Below are positions 44,439 through 51,846 of a stretch of DNA of 64,000 nt, one piece after another; within the stretch, counting starts at the first letter, position 1, and each line of letters begins with the position of its first letter. The notes under the pieces were generated by a model. It was not told where the DNA came from and made no database searches. It saw only the letters and a program-made list of their open reading frames with translations. Source of the stretch: Bryobacterales bacterium (lineage in GTDB: Bacteria > Acidobacteriota > Terriglobia > Bryobacterales > UBA6623). The stretch lies in assembly GCA_028819575.1 (NCBI GenBank), contig JAPPLB010000077.1, positions 58,162 to 122,161 on the forward strand, written 5' to 3'. The translations under genes were made by a program, and so were the position numbers.

Positions 44439-45227
44439 ATGAAATTCCGCCGAAAGCCGGTGTCCCTGCAAGTCCAACTAGCCCGCAAGTGGATCAAAGC
44501 AGCGTCGAGGATCGTGGGCTTCACGGGCGCGGGCATCTCGACCGAGTCGGGCGTCTCTGACTTTCGGAGCCCGAATGGTGTGTGGGCACGCAATCGCACG
44601 GTCTATTTCCAGGAATTCATCAACAACGAGGAAGATCGCGTCGAAGCCTGGCGTCAGAAAGTGGAGAGCTGGCCCGAGATGCGTGACGCAAAGCCGAACT
44701 CGGGCCATATGGCGTTGGTCGAGCTGTACCGCGCCGGCAAGCTCAGCGCCATGATCACGCAGAATATCGAGCGCTTGCATCAGAGGTCCGGGATCCCGAG
44801 CGAGATCGTCTTCGAGCTTCACGGCACAACGACCGAGGCCATGTGTCTTACCTGCGTCGACCGCATCGACATGGAAGAGGCTGTGGCTCGTGTCGAGGGC
44901 GGGGAGAAAGCTCCCTTATGCCGAAAATGCGGCGGTCTCCTCAAACCCGCCACGGTCTCCTTCGGACAGCCCATGCCAGTGCGAGTTGTGCTTGCGGCGC
45001 AGCAGGCCGCGGAGTCCTGTGACTTGTTCTTGGCCGTGGGGTCTTCTCTGGTCGTGCAGCCTGCGGCGAGCTTGCCCGTCATCGCCAAGAATGCGGGCGC
45101 GAAGCTCATCATTGTCAACCGTGAAGATACCCCGGTGGACTCGGTGGCCGACCTTGTGCTGCACGGCGAGATCGGCGACATTCTGCCCGTCATGGCAGGC
45201 ATGGCAAGCGCCGACGAAACCGTCTGA
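44439..45227 (+). CDS. NAD-dependent protein deacylase (sirtuin)
   Basis: Sir2-family enzyme of 262 residues. NAD-binding motifs: GFTGAGISTESGVSDFR and ITQNIERLHQRSG; catalytic His128 in FELHGTT; zinc ligands Cys136, Cys139, Cys161 and Cys164; and VGSSLVVQPAASLP. The usual NID in motif II is NIE (Glu111) here. The N-terminal MKFRRKP start at 44439 is chosen although the frame is open far upstream, because the coding signal there belongs to the FecR-type gene. It probably removes acyl groups from lysines; an ADP-ribosyl-transfer role is not excluded. It stands alone before tRNA-Gln. Confidence 0.94.
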   Translation: MKFRRKPVSLQVQLARKWIKAASRIVGFTGAGISTESGVSDFRSPNGVWARNRTVYFQEFINNEEDRVEAWRQKVESWPEMRDAKPNSGHMALVELYRAGKLSAMITQNIERLHQRSGIPSEIVFELHGTTTEAMCLTCVDRIDMEEAVARVEGGEKAPLCRKCGGLLKPATVSFGQPMPVRVVLAAQQAAESCDLFLAVGSSLVVQPAASLPVIAKNAGAKLIIVNREDTPVDSVADLVLHGEIGDILPVMAGMASADETV

Positions 45228-45364
45228 CAGCTTTCCCGGAAGCAAGCAGCGACCTCCACCAGGACACCGCGACACTTACTACAAGCGTAGTCTGTACCGG
45301 ACGGCTGATGTCTTGCGGGCCTTCTCAGCGCCGCCTATACTGAGGCACATCCTGCCTTTCTGCT

Positions 45365-45438
45365 GGGAGGTAGTGTAACGGTAACACGACAGACTCTGGA
45401 TCTGTTTATCGGGGTTCGAATCCCTGCCTCCCAGCCAC
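45365..45438 (+). tRNA. tRNA-Gln (CTG)
   Basis: 74 bases including CCA. The acceptor TGGGAGG pairs with CCTCCCA, the discriminator is G, the anticodon stem is ACAGA/TCTGT with loop CTCTGGA (anticodon CTG), and the T-arm is GGGTTCGAATCCC. It reads CAG. Confidence 0.95.
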
Positions 45439-45860
45439 GTTCTCCGCAACGATTCATTTCGTCTGTCCGGCTACATCGATGATGTCATGGGGACAACGGA
45501 TTCTCCCAGTGCGTCTCTGACCTGAAACATCCCCTATGCAAGCAGCGTTGACACTAACCCGAAGGGTTCCTCTTGCACTCTTGTAGGTCCACCCCCGGGC
45601 GGAGCAAGCCCCTGGGAGCGCGCGGGTGCCCTCTGGGCGCCTGCTCGCCTCTCCGCATGACCCGCAGGCAGACGGATGAAAAGCGAATCCGAAATATCGT
45701 CCGAATCAAGCAGCCATGACACCGAACCGGATGTTTCTTGCTCGAATGATCCGCGCCGCGCAGCGGGGCGGGGGTGGGACTAGCCTGTATTTCTCACCAT
45801 GCGGCGGGGTGTGACAAGCAGGCGGGTCACATGAAGGGACTGAAGGATTTCCACGCTAGA
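45439..45860. other. Intergenic stretch with a repeat end
   Basis: About 420 bases between tRNA-Gln and the DraG-like gene. Apart from the repeat remnant at 45781 no gene, RNA or terminator is recognised. Confidence 0.5.
45762..45815 (-). repeat. MITE-like repeat, copy 3 (one end)
   Basis: CTAGCCTGTATTTCTCACCA (45780-45799) followed by a GCGGCGGGG stretch matches the inverted right end seen at 63948 (CTAGCCTGCATTTCTCACCA..GTGGCGAGG). The flank GGCGGGGGTGGGACTAGCC also matches, outside the inverted end, the flank of copy 11731-11935 (GGCGGGGGCGGGACTAGCC on the minus strand). The rest of the element is absent. Confidence 0.6.
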
Positions 45861-46811
45861 ATGAGTTGGCTTTCGACGGTGAATCTTACAGATCGATATC
45901 GGGGTGCACTTGTCGGCCTGGCGGCCGGATCTGCTCTCGGTGCGGCGTATCAGTCCCGCGCCCCCAGTCTGGAGCCCTCGGAGGAGCTGAATGCTCTCGA
46001 ACCCGGCCATTGGACCGGCACCGCGTCAATGGCTGTTTGCCTGGCCGGCAGCCTGCTGGAACGCCGAGGATTCGATCCGCGCGACCAAATGGATCGATAT
46101 CTGCGATGGTGGCGGCAGAGCCGGTCGGGCAGCAACGGCAGCGCCCTGGAACAGGAGCCGGGTTTGTGGGGGGCGCTCAGACGCTACGAATCGACCGGAG
46201 ACCCTTTTGCGGGGTCGGACGAGCCTTCGAAGGCGGGAAGCAGCTCGCTGGCGCGGCTGGCTCCGATACCGATGTATCTGATTCACGACGGCGCCCGGGC
46301 GAAGGAGATTGCGGCCCAGATGTCGCGCACCACGGATGCGACGGTCGATGCGGTGGATGCTTGCCGGTACATGACGGGACTCATCGTCGGCGCACTCCGC
46401 AACGAGTCGAAGGAGGCCCTGCTTTCTGATCTCTACTCGCCTGTCTACCACTATTGGCTTTTCCAGCATGTTGCATTGAGCCCGGCTATCGATTGCATTG
46501 CGCGCGGCATCTACAAGCAGAAACAGGCCTCTGAACTTGCCGCCTCCGGAAGTGCGGCAGATACCCTCGAAGCAGCGCTCTGGGCCTTTCACAAGACGAG
46601 CGATTTCGCCGCAGGCGCTTTACTAGCCGTACGACTGTCGCACAATGCCGAGACCACGGCGGCTGTGTATGGGCAGTTGGCTGGGGCCTACTACGGCTAC
46701 TCGAATTTCCCGGGCCATTGGCGCGAGAAGGTGGCGAGGCGCACCGAGATCGAAGACTTGGCGATTGCTTTGATGCACGAGACGAAGCAAGGCATCCGAC
46801 ACTTTACCTGA
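45861..46811 (+). CDS. DraG/ADP-ribosylglycohydrolase-fold protein lacking metal ligands
   Basis: Protein of 316 residues; ATG 45861 is used, with 45831 an alternative. The layout follows ADP-ribosylglycohydrolases, but each metal-binding motif is altered. GDALG is GSALG (residues 23-27), the TDD-T/S motif is WTGTAS (51-56), and the C-terminal D-x-D-T block is SHNAETTAAVYGQLAGAYYG. Asp residues that bind the two Mg2+ are missing at all three sites, so hydrolase activity is unlikely. It may bind ADP-ribose or ADP-ribosylated proteins. pgsA starts one base after its stop, so they are probably cotranscribed. Confidence 0.85.
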   Translation: MSWLSTVNLTDRYRGALVGLAAGSALGAAYQSRAPSLEPSEELNALEPGHWTGTASMAVCLAGSLLERRGFDPRDQMDRYLRWWRQSRSGSNGSALEQEPGLWGALRRYESTGDPFAGSDEPSKAGSSSLARLAPIPMYLIHDGARAKEIAAQMSRTTDATVDAVDACRYMTGLIVGALRNESKEALLSDLYSPVYHYWLFQHVALSPAIDCIARGIYKQKQASELAASGSAADTLEAALWAFHKTSDFAAGALLAVRLSHNAETTAAVYGQLAGAYYGYSNFPGHWREKVARRTEIEDLAIALMHETKQGIRHFT

Positions 46812-46812
46812 C

Positions 46813-47442
46813 ATGCCCGGGAACACCAGCAGTGACGTCGAGCGGGCAGCGCGAGCGGCTGAGCGTCCGCAGCTCAGCCAGGTTCTCACCGTACCGAACC
46901 AACTTACGCTGTTGCGGATGGTCGTGTTGCCGTTCGTCTTGATCTCGATGATCTACGGACAACACACGGCGAGTCTTTGGCTGTTTGTCGCCGCTGCGGC
47001 GACTGACGTCATCGATGGCGTCGTGGCGCGCCGATTCAACCAGAAAACGCGGCTCGGCCAATACCTGGATCCTATTGCGGACAAGCTGTTGCTGAGCTCC
47101 TGCTTCGTTGCACAGTCCGTGAACGGCGCGATTCCGTGGTGGGTGACCATCCTCGTCCTGCTGCGCGATGTGATGATCATCGCCATTGTTCTTGTTGTCG
47201 TGCTGACGACGTCCGTACGCAGCTTTCCGCCTAGTCTGCTAGGCAAGGCGAATACCATCGTTCAGTTCACTGCGTTGCTTACGGTCCTGCTGAATAATGT
47301 GATCCAGGCAGGCTGGCTGCAAGGAGTGATCACGGCGCTCGTCGCAATGACCGCCGTCACGACGGTTTTCAGCGCAGTGCACTACGCGCTGGAGGTCTCG
47401 CGGCGATTGTATGCGCACCCCAGCGCCGGCGAAGGGGAGTAG
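46813..47442 (+). CDS. pgsA: CDP-alcohol phosphatidyltransferase (PgsA type)
   Basis: Membrane enzyme of 209 residues; the signature DG-x2-AR-x8-G-x3-D-x3-D is present as IDGVVARRFNQKTRLGQYLD followed by PIAD. Six hydrophobic segments fit the family. Most likely it makes phosphatidylglycerol phosphate from CDP-diacylglycerol and glycerol-3-phosphate, but phosphatidylserine- or inositol-type relatives cannot be excluded. The N-terminal 25 residues are an extra cytosolic tail. A full repeat copy follows 134 bases downstream. Confidence 0.9.
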   Translation: MPGNTSSDVERAARAAERPQLSQVLTVPNQLTLLRMVVLPFVLISMIYGQHTASLWLFVAAAATDVIDGVVARRFNQKTRLGQYLDPIADKLLLSSCFVAQSVNGAIPWWVTILVLLRDVMIIAIVLVVVLTTSVRSFPPSLLGKANTIVQFTALLTVLLNNVIQAGWLQGVITALVAMTAVTTVFSAVHYALEVSRRLYAHPSAGEGE

Positions 47443-47576
47443 AAGCGAACGGGCAGCGCGGAGGCCACGACGCATGTCATTTCAGTCGACACCCTGACCG
47501 AAGAAGTAGTTGAGAGCGCCGCCCACAGCGGCAATCTGCTCGCACTGGGATTCGATGCGACGTAGGGGGCGCTGCC

Positions 47577-47767
47577 AGCCTGCATTTCTCACCACACGAC
47601 GGCCGCAGCACGCGATACGACCGCCATGACTTCGCTTTTCCTTCGCGACGCTTGCTTGCCATGTGGATGTACTTTCAAGTACACCTGCGTGCGCCAAGCG
47701 GCTCGCGCCTCGTCCTGACGGCCCTCTCACGCACTTCACCTCGCCAAGAGGTGAGAAATGCAGGCTA
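47577..47767 (+). repeat. MITE-like repeat, copy 4 (best full-length, 191 bp)
   Basis: Left end AGCCTGCATTTCTCACC and right end GGTGAGAAATGCAGGCT are perfect inverted repeats over 17 bases. Inside lie a short hairpin GTACTT-TC-AAGTAC and the conserved CTGACGGCCCTCTCACGCA block. There is no reading frame of note. Its last base is at 47767; CTA at 47765-47767, read on the minus strand, is the stop codon TAG of the NHL gene. Confidence 0.88.
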
Positions 47768-48754
47768 ACTCGATTTCCGAACGAACTTCTGCACGCTGGG
47801 GCAGTCCTTCGGGATAAGACCCTTGCGGCCGCCCGCCGACCACGTGACTTCGCCCACATAGATGTCACCGAAGCGGTCGACCCAGATGTCGTGCGGTGCG
47901 TAGAATGCACCGGGTTCACAGGGGTCCTCGCCGCCGCCCCAACGATCGAGAACATTGCCGTCGAGGTCAAGTACGCTGACATATGCTCCGACGGGATCGA
48001 GCGGTTCGACGCCGGGAAACAACCCCACCCTCCAGCCGATCTCGGCCACGTAGATTCGGTCGTCGGGATCGATGAACACCTGGGCCGGACGGCTCACTTG
48101 CGTCCACTCGGCGATGAAAGCCCCTTCGGGCTCGAAGAGTTGCAACCGGTCGTTCTCTCGATCTGCGACGTAGACGACTCCGCGGCTGTCGATCGCGATA
48201 CCGTGGGGCAGGTTGAACCGGCCGGGGGAGTCACCGGGCTCTCCCCAGGAGGAAATCAACTCCTGCTGTGGCGAGAACTTGTGTACCCGGGCATTGCCAT
48301 AGCCGTCGGTGACGTACATCTCACCCGCCGGAGTGAGAGCGATGTTGGTCGGCTGATTGAACGGCCCTGCGGCGCGCTTGATCGTACGGTAGTCGCTATT
48401 TTCGACGCCGGTGTCAGACGGCTTGCCGCTTTCTCCGAGGGTCGCCAGCCGCTTGCCGTCGGTCGTGTACTTGTGGACGGTGTGATCCAAGTCGTCCGTC
48501 AGATAAATGGTATCGTCCGGTCCGATGTGGATGCCGTGAGCACGTTGGAACTCACCTTCGCCCCAGGAGGTGACAAAGCTGCCGTCACGCTCGAAAACGA
48601 TCACCGGATGTTCGCCGCGATTAAAGACATAGATCCGGTCGTTGGAGTCGGTCGCGACGCCCGCCGTTTCGACGAGGTCCCAACCTTCGGGAATCGCCGG
48701 CCAATGGGGGTCGACTTCGTAGTTGGGGGAAACCATTGCGCCTTGTGGTTTCAT
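47765..48754 (-). CDS. NHL-repeat six-bladed propeller protein
   Basis: Protein of 329 residues without a clear signal peptide. Repeated blades have the pattern 'G.a.d..g.iYV.D...r.qlF' (for example HGIAIDSRGVVYVADREND; NIALTPAGEMYVTDGYGNARV; HGIHIGPDDTIYLTDD). It resembles the NHL/peptidylglycine-alpha-amidating-lyase-like group found in many environmental bacteria. The catalytic metal ligands of the lyase are not clearly assigned, so it may be a binding protein. Its stop codon is supplied by the end of the dispersed repeat. Confidence 0.88.
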   Translation of the reverse strand: MKPQGAMVSPNYEVDPHWPAIPEGWDLVETAGVATDSNDRIYVFNRGEHPVIVFERDGSFVTSWGEGEFQRAHGIHIGPDDTIYLTDDLDHTVHKYTTDGKRLATLGESGKPSDTGVENSDYRTIKRAAGPFNQPTNIALTPAGEMYVTDGYGNARVHKFSPQQELISSWGEPGDSPGRFNLPHGIAIDSRGVVYVADRENDRLQLFEPEGAFIAEWTQVSRPAQVFIDPDDRIYVAEIGWRVGLFPGVEPLDPVGAYVSVLDLDGNVLDRWGGGEDPCEPGAFYAPHDIWVDRFGDIYVGEVTWSAGGRKGLIPKDCPSVQKFVRKSS

Positions 48755-49172
48755 TCGAATCCTTTCATTGAGCCGGGCTCATCGGCTGACGGCTCGGCCG
48801 TCCGCTGTGTATGTGAATCTCGCCGGATCGGGTCTCGACATTCGTGCGATTGAACGCTGCGGAGGTCTCGTCTTCACTCTGGAAGCGGCCTTGATGTCCG
48901 GGTCGCCGTCTGGATTGGTGGTGAGGGACTTCAGCGCGGCGAGCCGCTTGCGGTCGATGTCCCCGGCTCGTGAGGACGAAACTCGTCCCGCGCTCACCGG
49001 GTTTTTCAAGGATCTTGCAGCGGGATAGGATTTGACCGACCATGAGCACGCGAAGAGGGCTTCGGACAATTGTACTCGACCGTTTCCGTCAGCTTCATGG
49101 GCAGCTCATTCCCGGCCTGAGGGCGCCTCCTCTTCAGGAGGGGTATCGTAGACCTTGGGAGGATTCGGTGGC
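48755..49172. other. 418-base stretch between NHL and ROK genes
   Basis: Open frames exist on both strands (for example 48779-49069 minus, 48723-49028 plus) but none has a family signature or a convincing start. A degraded gene is possible. A short hairpin is present at 49126-49141. Confidence 0.45.
49126..49141 (+). promoter_or_regulatory. Short hairpin before the ROK gene
   Basis: CCTCCT-CTTC-AGGAGG forms a 6-bp stem with a CUUC tetraloop, 31 bases before the GTG start. No T-tract follows. The 3' arm contains AGGAGG, so it might occlude a ribosome site, but the likely site GGGAGG (49157-49162) lies downstream of it. Confidence 0.25.
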
Positions 49173-50141
49173 GTGAGCAACTCTGCTTACCTGGCTTTCG
49201 AGACCGGCGGCACAAAACTCGTCGCGGGGGTGGCGGGACCGGACCGTCGCCTGATCGAGACCCGGAGGCTGTACCGAGCACCGAACGACACCGCCGCCGA
49301 GAGCTTTCGTTCCCTGGTCGAGATGGGCCGCGCGCTCAATGCTTTCCACACTGCGAAAGGGCTCGTGTTCCGCGGATGCGGACTCGGGTTCGGCGGCTAT
49401 GTGCGTCGATCGGATCAGCGGCCGTTGGCGAATCTGCATGAGCCGGGCTGGGAAGAGATTGATGTTGCAGGAATCCTCGAGAAGGAATTCAGAATCCCGG
49501 TTCGTGTCGAGAATGACTGTAAAGTCGCTGCCCTGGCTGAGGCGCATTTCGGCGCCGGCCGTGGGTATCGGACCGTCTTCTATATGACGATCGGGACGGG
49601 CGTGGGCGGAGGTATTGTCCGCGACGGGCGAATCGTCGAGATGAGCGATGTGGGCGAGGCTGAGATTGGCCACCTCGTGGTGCTGCCGGATGGACCGGTT
49701 TGCGCGTGCGGTAATCGGGGTTGTGTGGAGGCCGTATGCTCCGGGCCGGGTCTTTCGCAGTTGGCGGCGTGGCTGGCGGATCGCGAGCCGCAGCTTTTGA
49801 AGGCAAGCGAGTTGCACCCGGTAGAAGGGGGTTCCATTGGCGGCAAGGATTTGATGAGGGCGTCTTCGCAAGGGGATGCATTCGCAGCGAAGGTGATCGA
49901 AAGGGCAGCCTCATGCCTGGCGTCGGCAGTCGCCGCGGCGATCAGCCTGTTGGCCCCGGAGGTGTTCGTCGTAGGCGGGGGGGTGGGGTCGGGCAACCCG
50001 GCGTTCGTGAACCTGCTGCGAGAGAAGACCGAGCCCCTGGTCGCATCCTGCTTTCGCGGACAATACAGCATTGTCTCGTCACAGTTGGGTGAGCAGGTCG
50101 TGACTCAAGGAGCGGCGATTCTGGCCGCTCAGGAGAAATAA
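49173..50141 (+). CDS. ROK-family sugar kinase
   Basis: Protein of 322 residues; GTG 49173 follows GGGAGG at 10 bases. The ROK signature includes ATP-binding FETGGTKLVAGVAG, VRVENDCKVAALAE (catalytic Asp in END), IGTGVGGGIVRDG, and the zinc motif CACGNRGCVE. The first loop ETGGTK and the size fit fructokinase-like or glucokinase-like ROK enzymes; no DNA-binding domain is present, so it is a kinase and not a repressor. It likely phosphorylates a hexose from glycan breakdown. Confidence 0.92.
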   Translation: MSNSAYLAFETGGTKLVAGVAGPDRRLIETRRLYRAPNDTAAESFRSLVEMGRALNAFHTAKGLVFRGCGLGFGGYVRRSDQRPLANLHEPGWEEIDVAGILEKEFRIPVRVENDCKVAALAEAHFGAGRGYRTVFYMTIGTGVGGGIVRDGRIVEMSDVGEAEIGHLVVLPDGPVCACGNRGCVEAVCSGPGLSQLAAWLADREPQLLKASELHPVEGGSIGGKDLMRASSQGDAFAAKVIERAASCLASAVAAAISLLAPEVFVVGGGVGSGNPAFVNLLREKTEPLVASCFRGQYSIVSSQLGEQVVTQGAAILAAQEK

Positions 50142-50254
50142 ATCTCCCGCGGAACGGGGGCTGTGCGCCGCCGCACACTGCACCTGACATGTTCTTCGCG
50201 GTTTGTGTCACGTTTTAGGGGAGGCGTTCTCGGTCCCTTTGATGGAGATACGAC

Positions 50255-51619
50255 ATGACCGAGATCACAAATGAGCGATCAACCCTTTTTCAGAACCTGC
50301 GCCGGAACACCCTTGTCCAAGGGATAGCGATTGGAATACTGGCGCTGATCCTTCAAATCCCTGTTCTTTTTATCCAGAGCGTTGTCTGGGATCGTAAGGA
50401 TACGCGCCAAGAGGCGATCGAAGAAATCACGAGCAAATGGGGCAAGCAGCAGGAGGTCTTCGGACCGTTTCTGGTCGTGCCCTACCTGGAGCAACGAACC
50501 GTTCAGACCGAAGAAGGCCGGCCGTCAAAGACCGAGGTGTACGAGGAGCGCGCCACGTTCTTGCCGCGCGACCTTCGCGTCGATGGATCTCTCGAGACGG
50601 AGGTTCGCTATCGAGGCATCTTCGAGGCGCCTGTTTATCGATCCCATCTGAGCTTTGAAGGTTCTTTTGACCGACCGGACTTCAGCGGCTGGTCGATTTC
50701 GCCGGCCGACATTCTCTGGGACCGCGCGGAGCTGATCATGGAAGTGGCGGATCCACGGGCGATCAAAGACGCTGTGCCAGTGGACTGGTCAGGCGAGGAG
50801 ATCGAGTTCGAGCCGGGCGCCGGACTGCGTCACACGGGCCGCTCCGGAATCCACGCACCTCTGGGCCAGAGGCTCGATAGTGAGACGTTCTCGTTCTCCT
50901 ACGCGTTCGATCTGAACGGAAGCGTGCAGTTGAGCTTTGCCCCGTTGGGGAGCAACACGGAAGTGAACCTTCGTGGCGACTGGGCAGACCCGAGTTTCCA
51001 AGGCAACTGGCTGCCTGGGTCGCGCCAAGTCAGCGAAGAAGGATTCACATCGAGTTGGAATATTCCGTATCTGGGCCGGGGCTATCCGCAACGCTGGCGC
51101 GGAGTCGATCACGATGAGGCGATTGCTGCCTCGCAGTTCGGCGTCGATCTGTTGTCGCCGGTGGACGTTCGCCGCCAAACGGAGCGCAGCTTGAAGTATC
51201 AGATGCTGTTCCTGGGGCTGACGTTTCTGACGGTTTGGCTGTTCGAGATTCTCACGGGCATGCGTTTGCACCTGATTCAATACGGCCTGATCGGGGCGGC
51301 TCTTTGTTTGTTCTATCTGCTGGAGCTCTCGCTCGGCGAGCATTTCGGCTTCGCGGCGGCCTATGTCATCGCGGCAGCGGCAGTGATCATGCTGGTGGCG
51401 GCCTATGCCTGGGCGGCGATGGGGTCGGCGCAGAGCGGCACGGTCGTTGGGGGAGTGGTCATGGGTCTATACGGCTTCCTCTACGTGTTGCTCATGCTGG
51501 AGGAATACTCATTGCTCGTCGGCTCTGTGGGTCTGTTTCTGATTCTCGCCGCGATCATGTACGTGACACGACACGTGGATTGGGACGCACCTGTGGGCGG
51601 AGCGACTGCGAAGAAGTAG
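50255..51619 (+). CDS. creD: CreD-family inner membrane protein
   Basis: Protein of 454 residues. One membrane segment near the N-terminus (GIAIGILALILQIPVLFIQSV) is followed by a periplasmic beta-rich domain (VFGPFLVVPYLEQRT ... FRASLSFEG-like repeats of about 240 residues) and five segments at the C-terminus (LFLGLTFLTVWLFEILTG to LFLILAAIMYVTRHVDW). The conserved RRQTERSLKYQMLFLGLTF, ETFSFSYAFDLNGSVQLSF and P-rich motifs fit CreD, the colicin-E2 tolerance/envelope-stress protein. No creBC regulators are adjacent. Confidence 0.9.
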   Translation: MTEITNERSTLFQNLRRNTLVQGIAIGILALILQIPVLFIQSVVWDRKDTRQEAIEEITSKWGKQQEVFGPFLVVPYLEQRTVQTEEGRPSKTEVYEERATFLPRDLRVDGSLETEVRYRGIFEAPVYRSHLSFEGSFDRPDFSGWSISPADILWDRAELIMEVADPRAIKDAVPVDWSGEEIEFEPGAGLRHTGRSGIHAPLGQRLDSETFSFSYAFDLNGSVQLSFAPLGSNTEVNLRGDWADPSFQGNWLPGSRQVSEEGFTSSWNIPYLGRGYPQRWRGVDHDEAIAASQFGVDLLSPVDVRRQTERSLKYQMLFLGLTFLTVWLFEILTGMRLHLIQYGLIGAALCLFYLLELSLGEHFGFAAAYVIAAAAVIMLVAAYAWAAMGSAQSGTVVGGVVMGLYGFLYVLLMLEEYSLLVGSVGLFLILAAIMYVTRHVDWDAPVGGATAKK

Positions 51620-51656
51620 CCGTTTGCCGCATCGGCTGCACCGAGTCCTGTGCGGG

Positions 51657-51776
51657 TTAGCCTGCCGTGCTCAACGTACTGTGCAAGTACGCCTGCGCGC
51701 GCCAAGCTGCTCGCGCCTCGTCCTGGCGGCTCTCTCACGCACTTCACCTAGCCACGTGGTGAGAGATGCAGGCTAG
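51657..51776 (+). repeat. MITE-like repeat, copy 5 (internally deleted, 120 bp)
   Basis: Outer ends TTAGCCTGC and GAGAGATGCAGGCTAG are kept, but the left interior is missing. CCTGC is joined directly to CGTGCTCAACGTACT, which in copy 2573-2696 follows CTTGCTTGC. The junction falls on a shared TGC, so a microhomology deletion is likely. The element ends 71 bases before the 51847 gene start. Confidence 0.85.
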
Positions 51777-51846
51777 AATAGGTCTGCTCAAGAGGAGGGA
51801 GTTGCCTTCCTCGAGCAGTCTGAAGAGATTCACTCGGAGGAGCGAG

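Noticed and set aside
45534..45722. Small minus-strand ORF between tRNA-Gln and the DraG-like gene
   Set aside because: Overlaps low-complexity GC-rich sequence, no ribosome site and no family.
47663..48853. Plus-strand frame opposite the NHL gene
   Set aside because: It starts inside the dispersed repeat and overlaps the NHL propeller; no family match.
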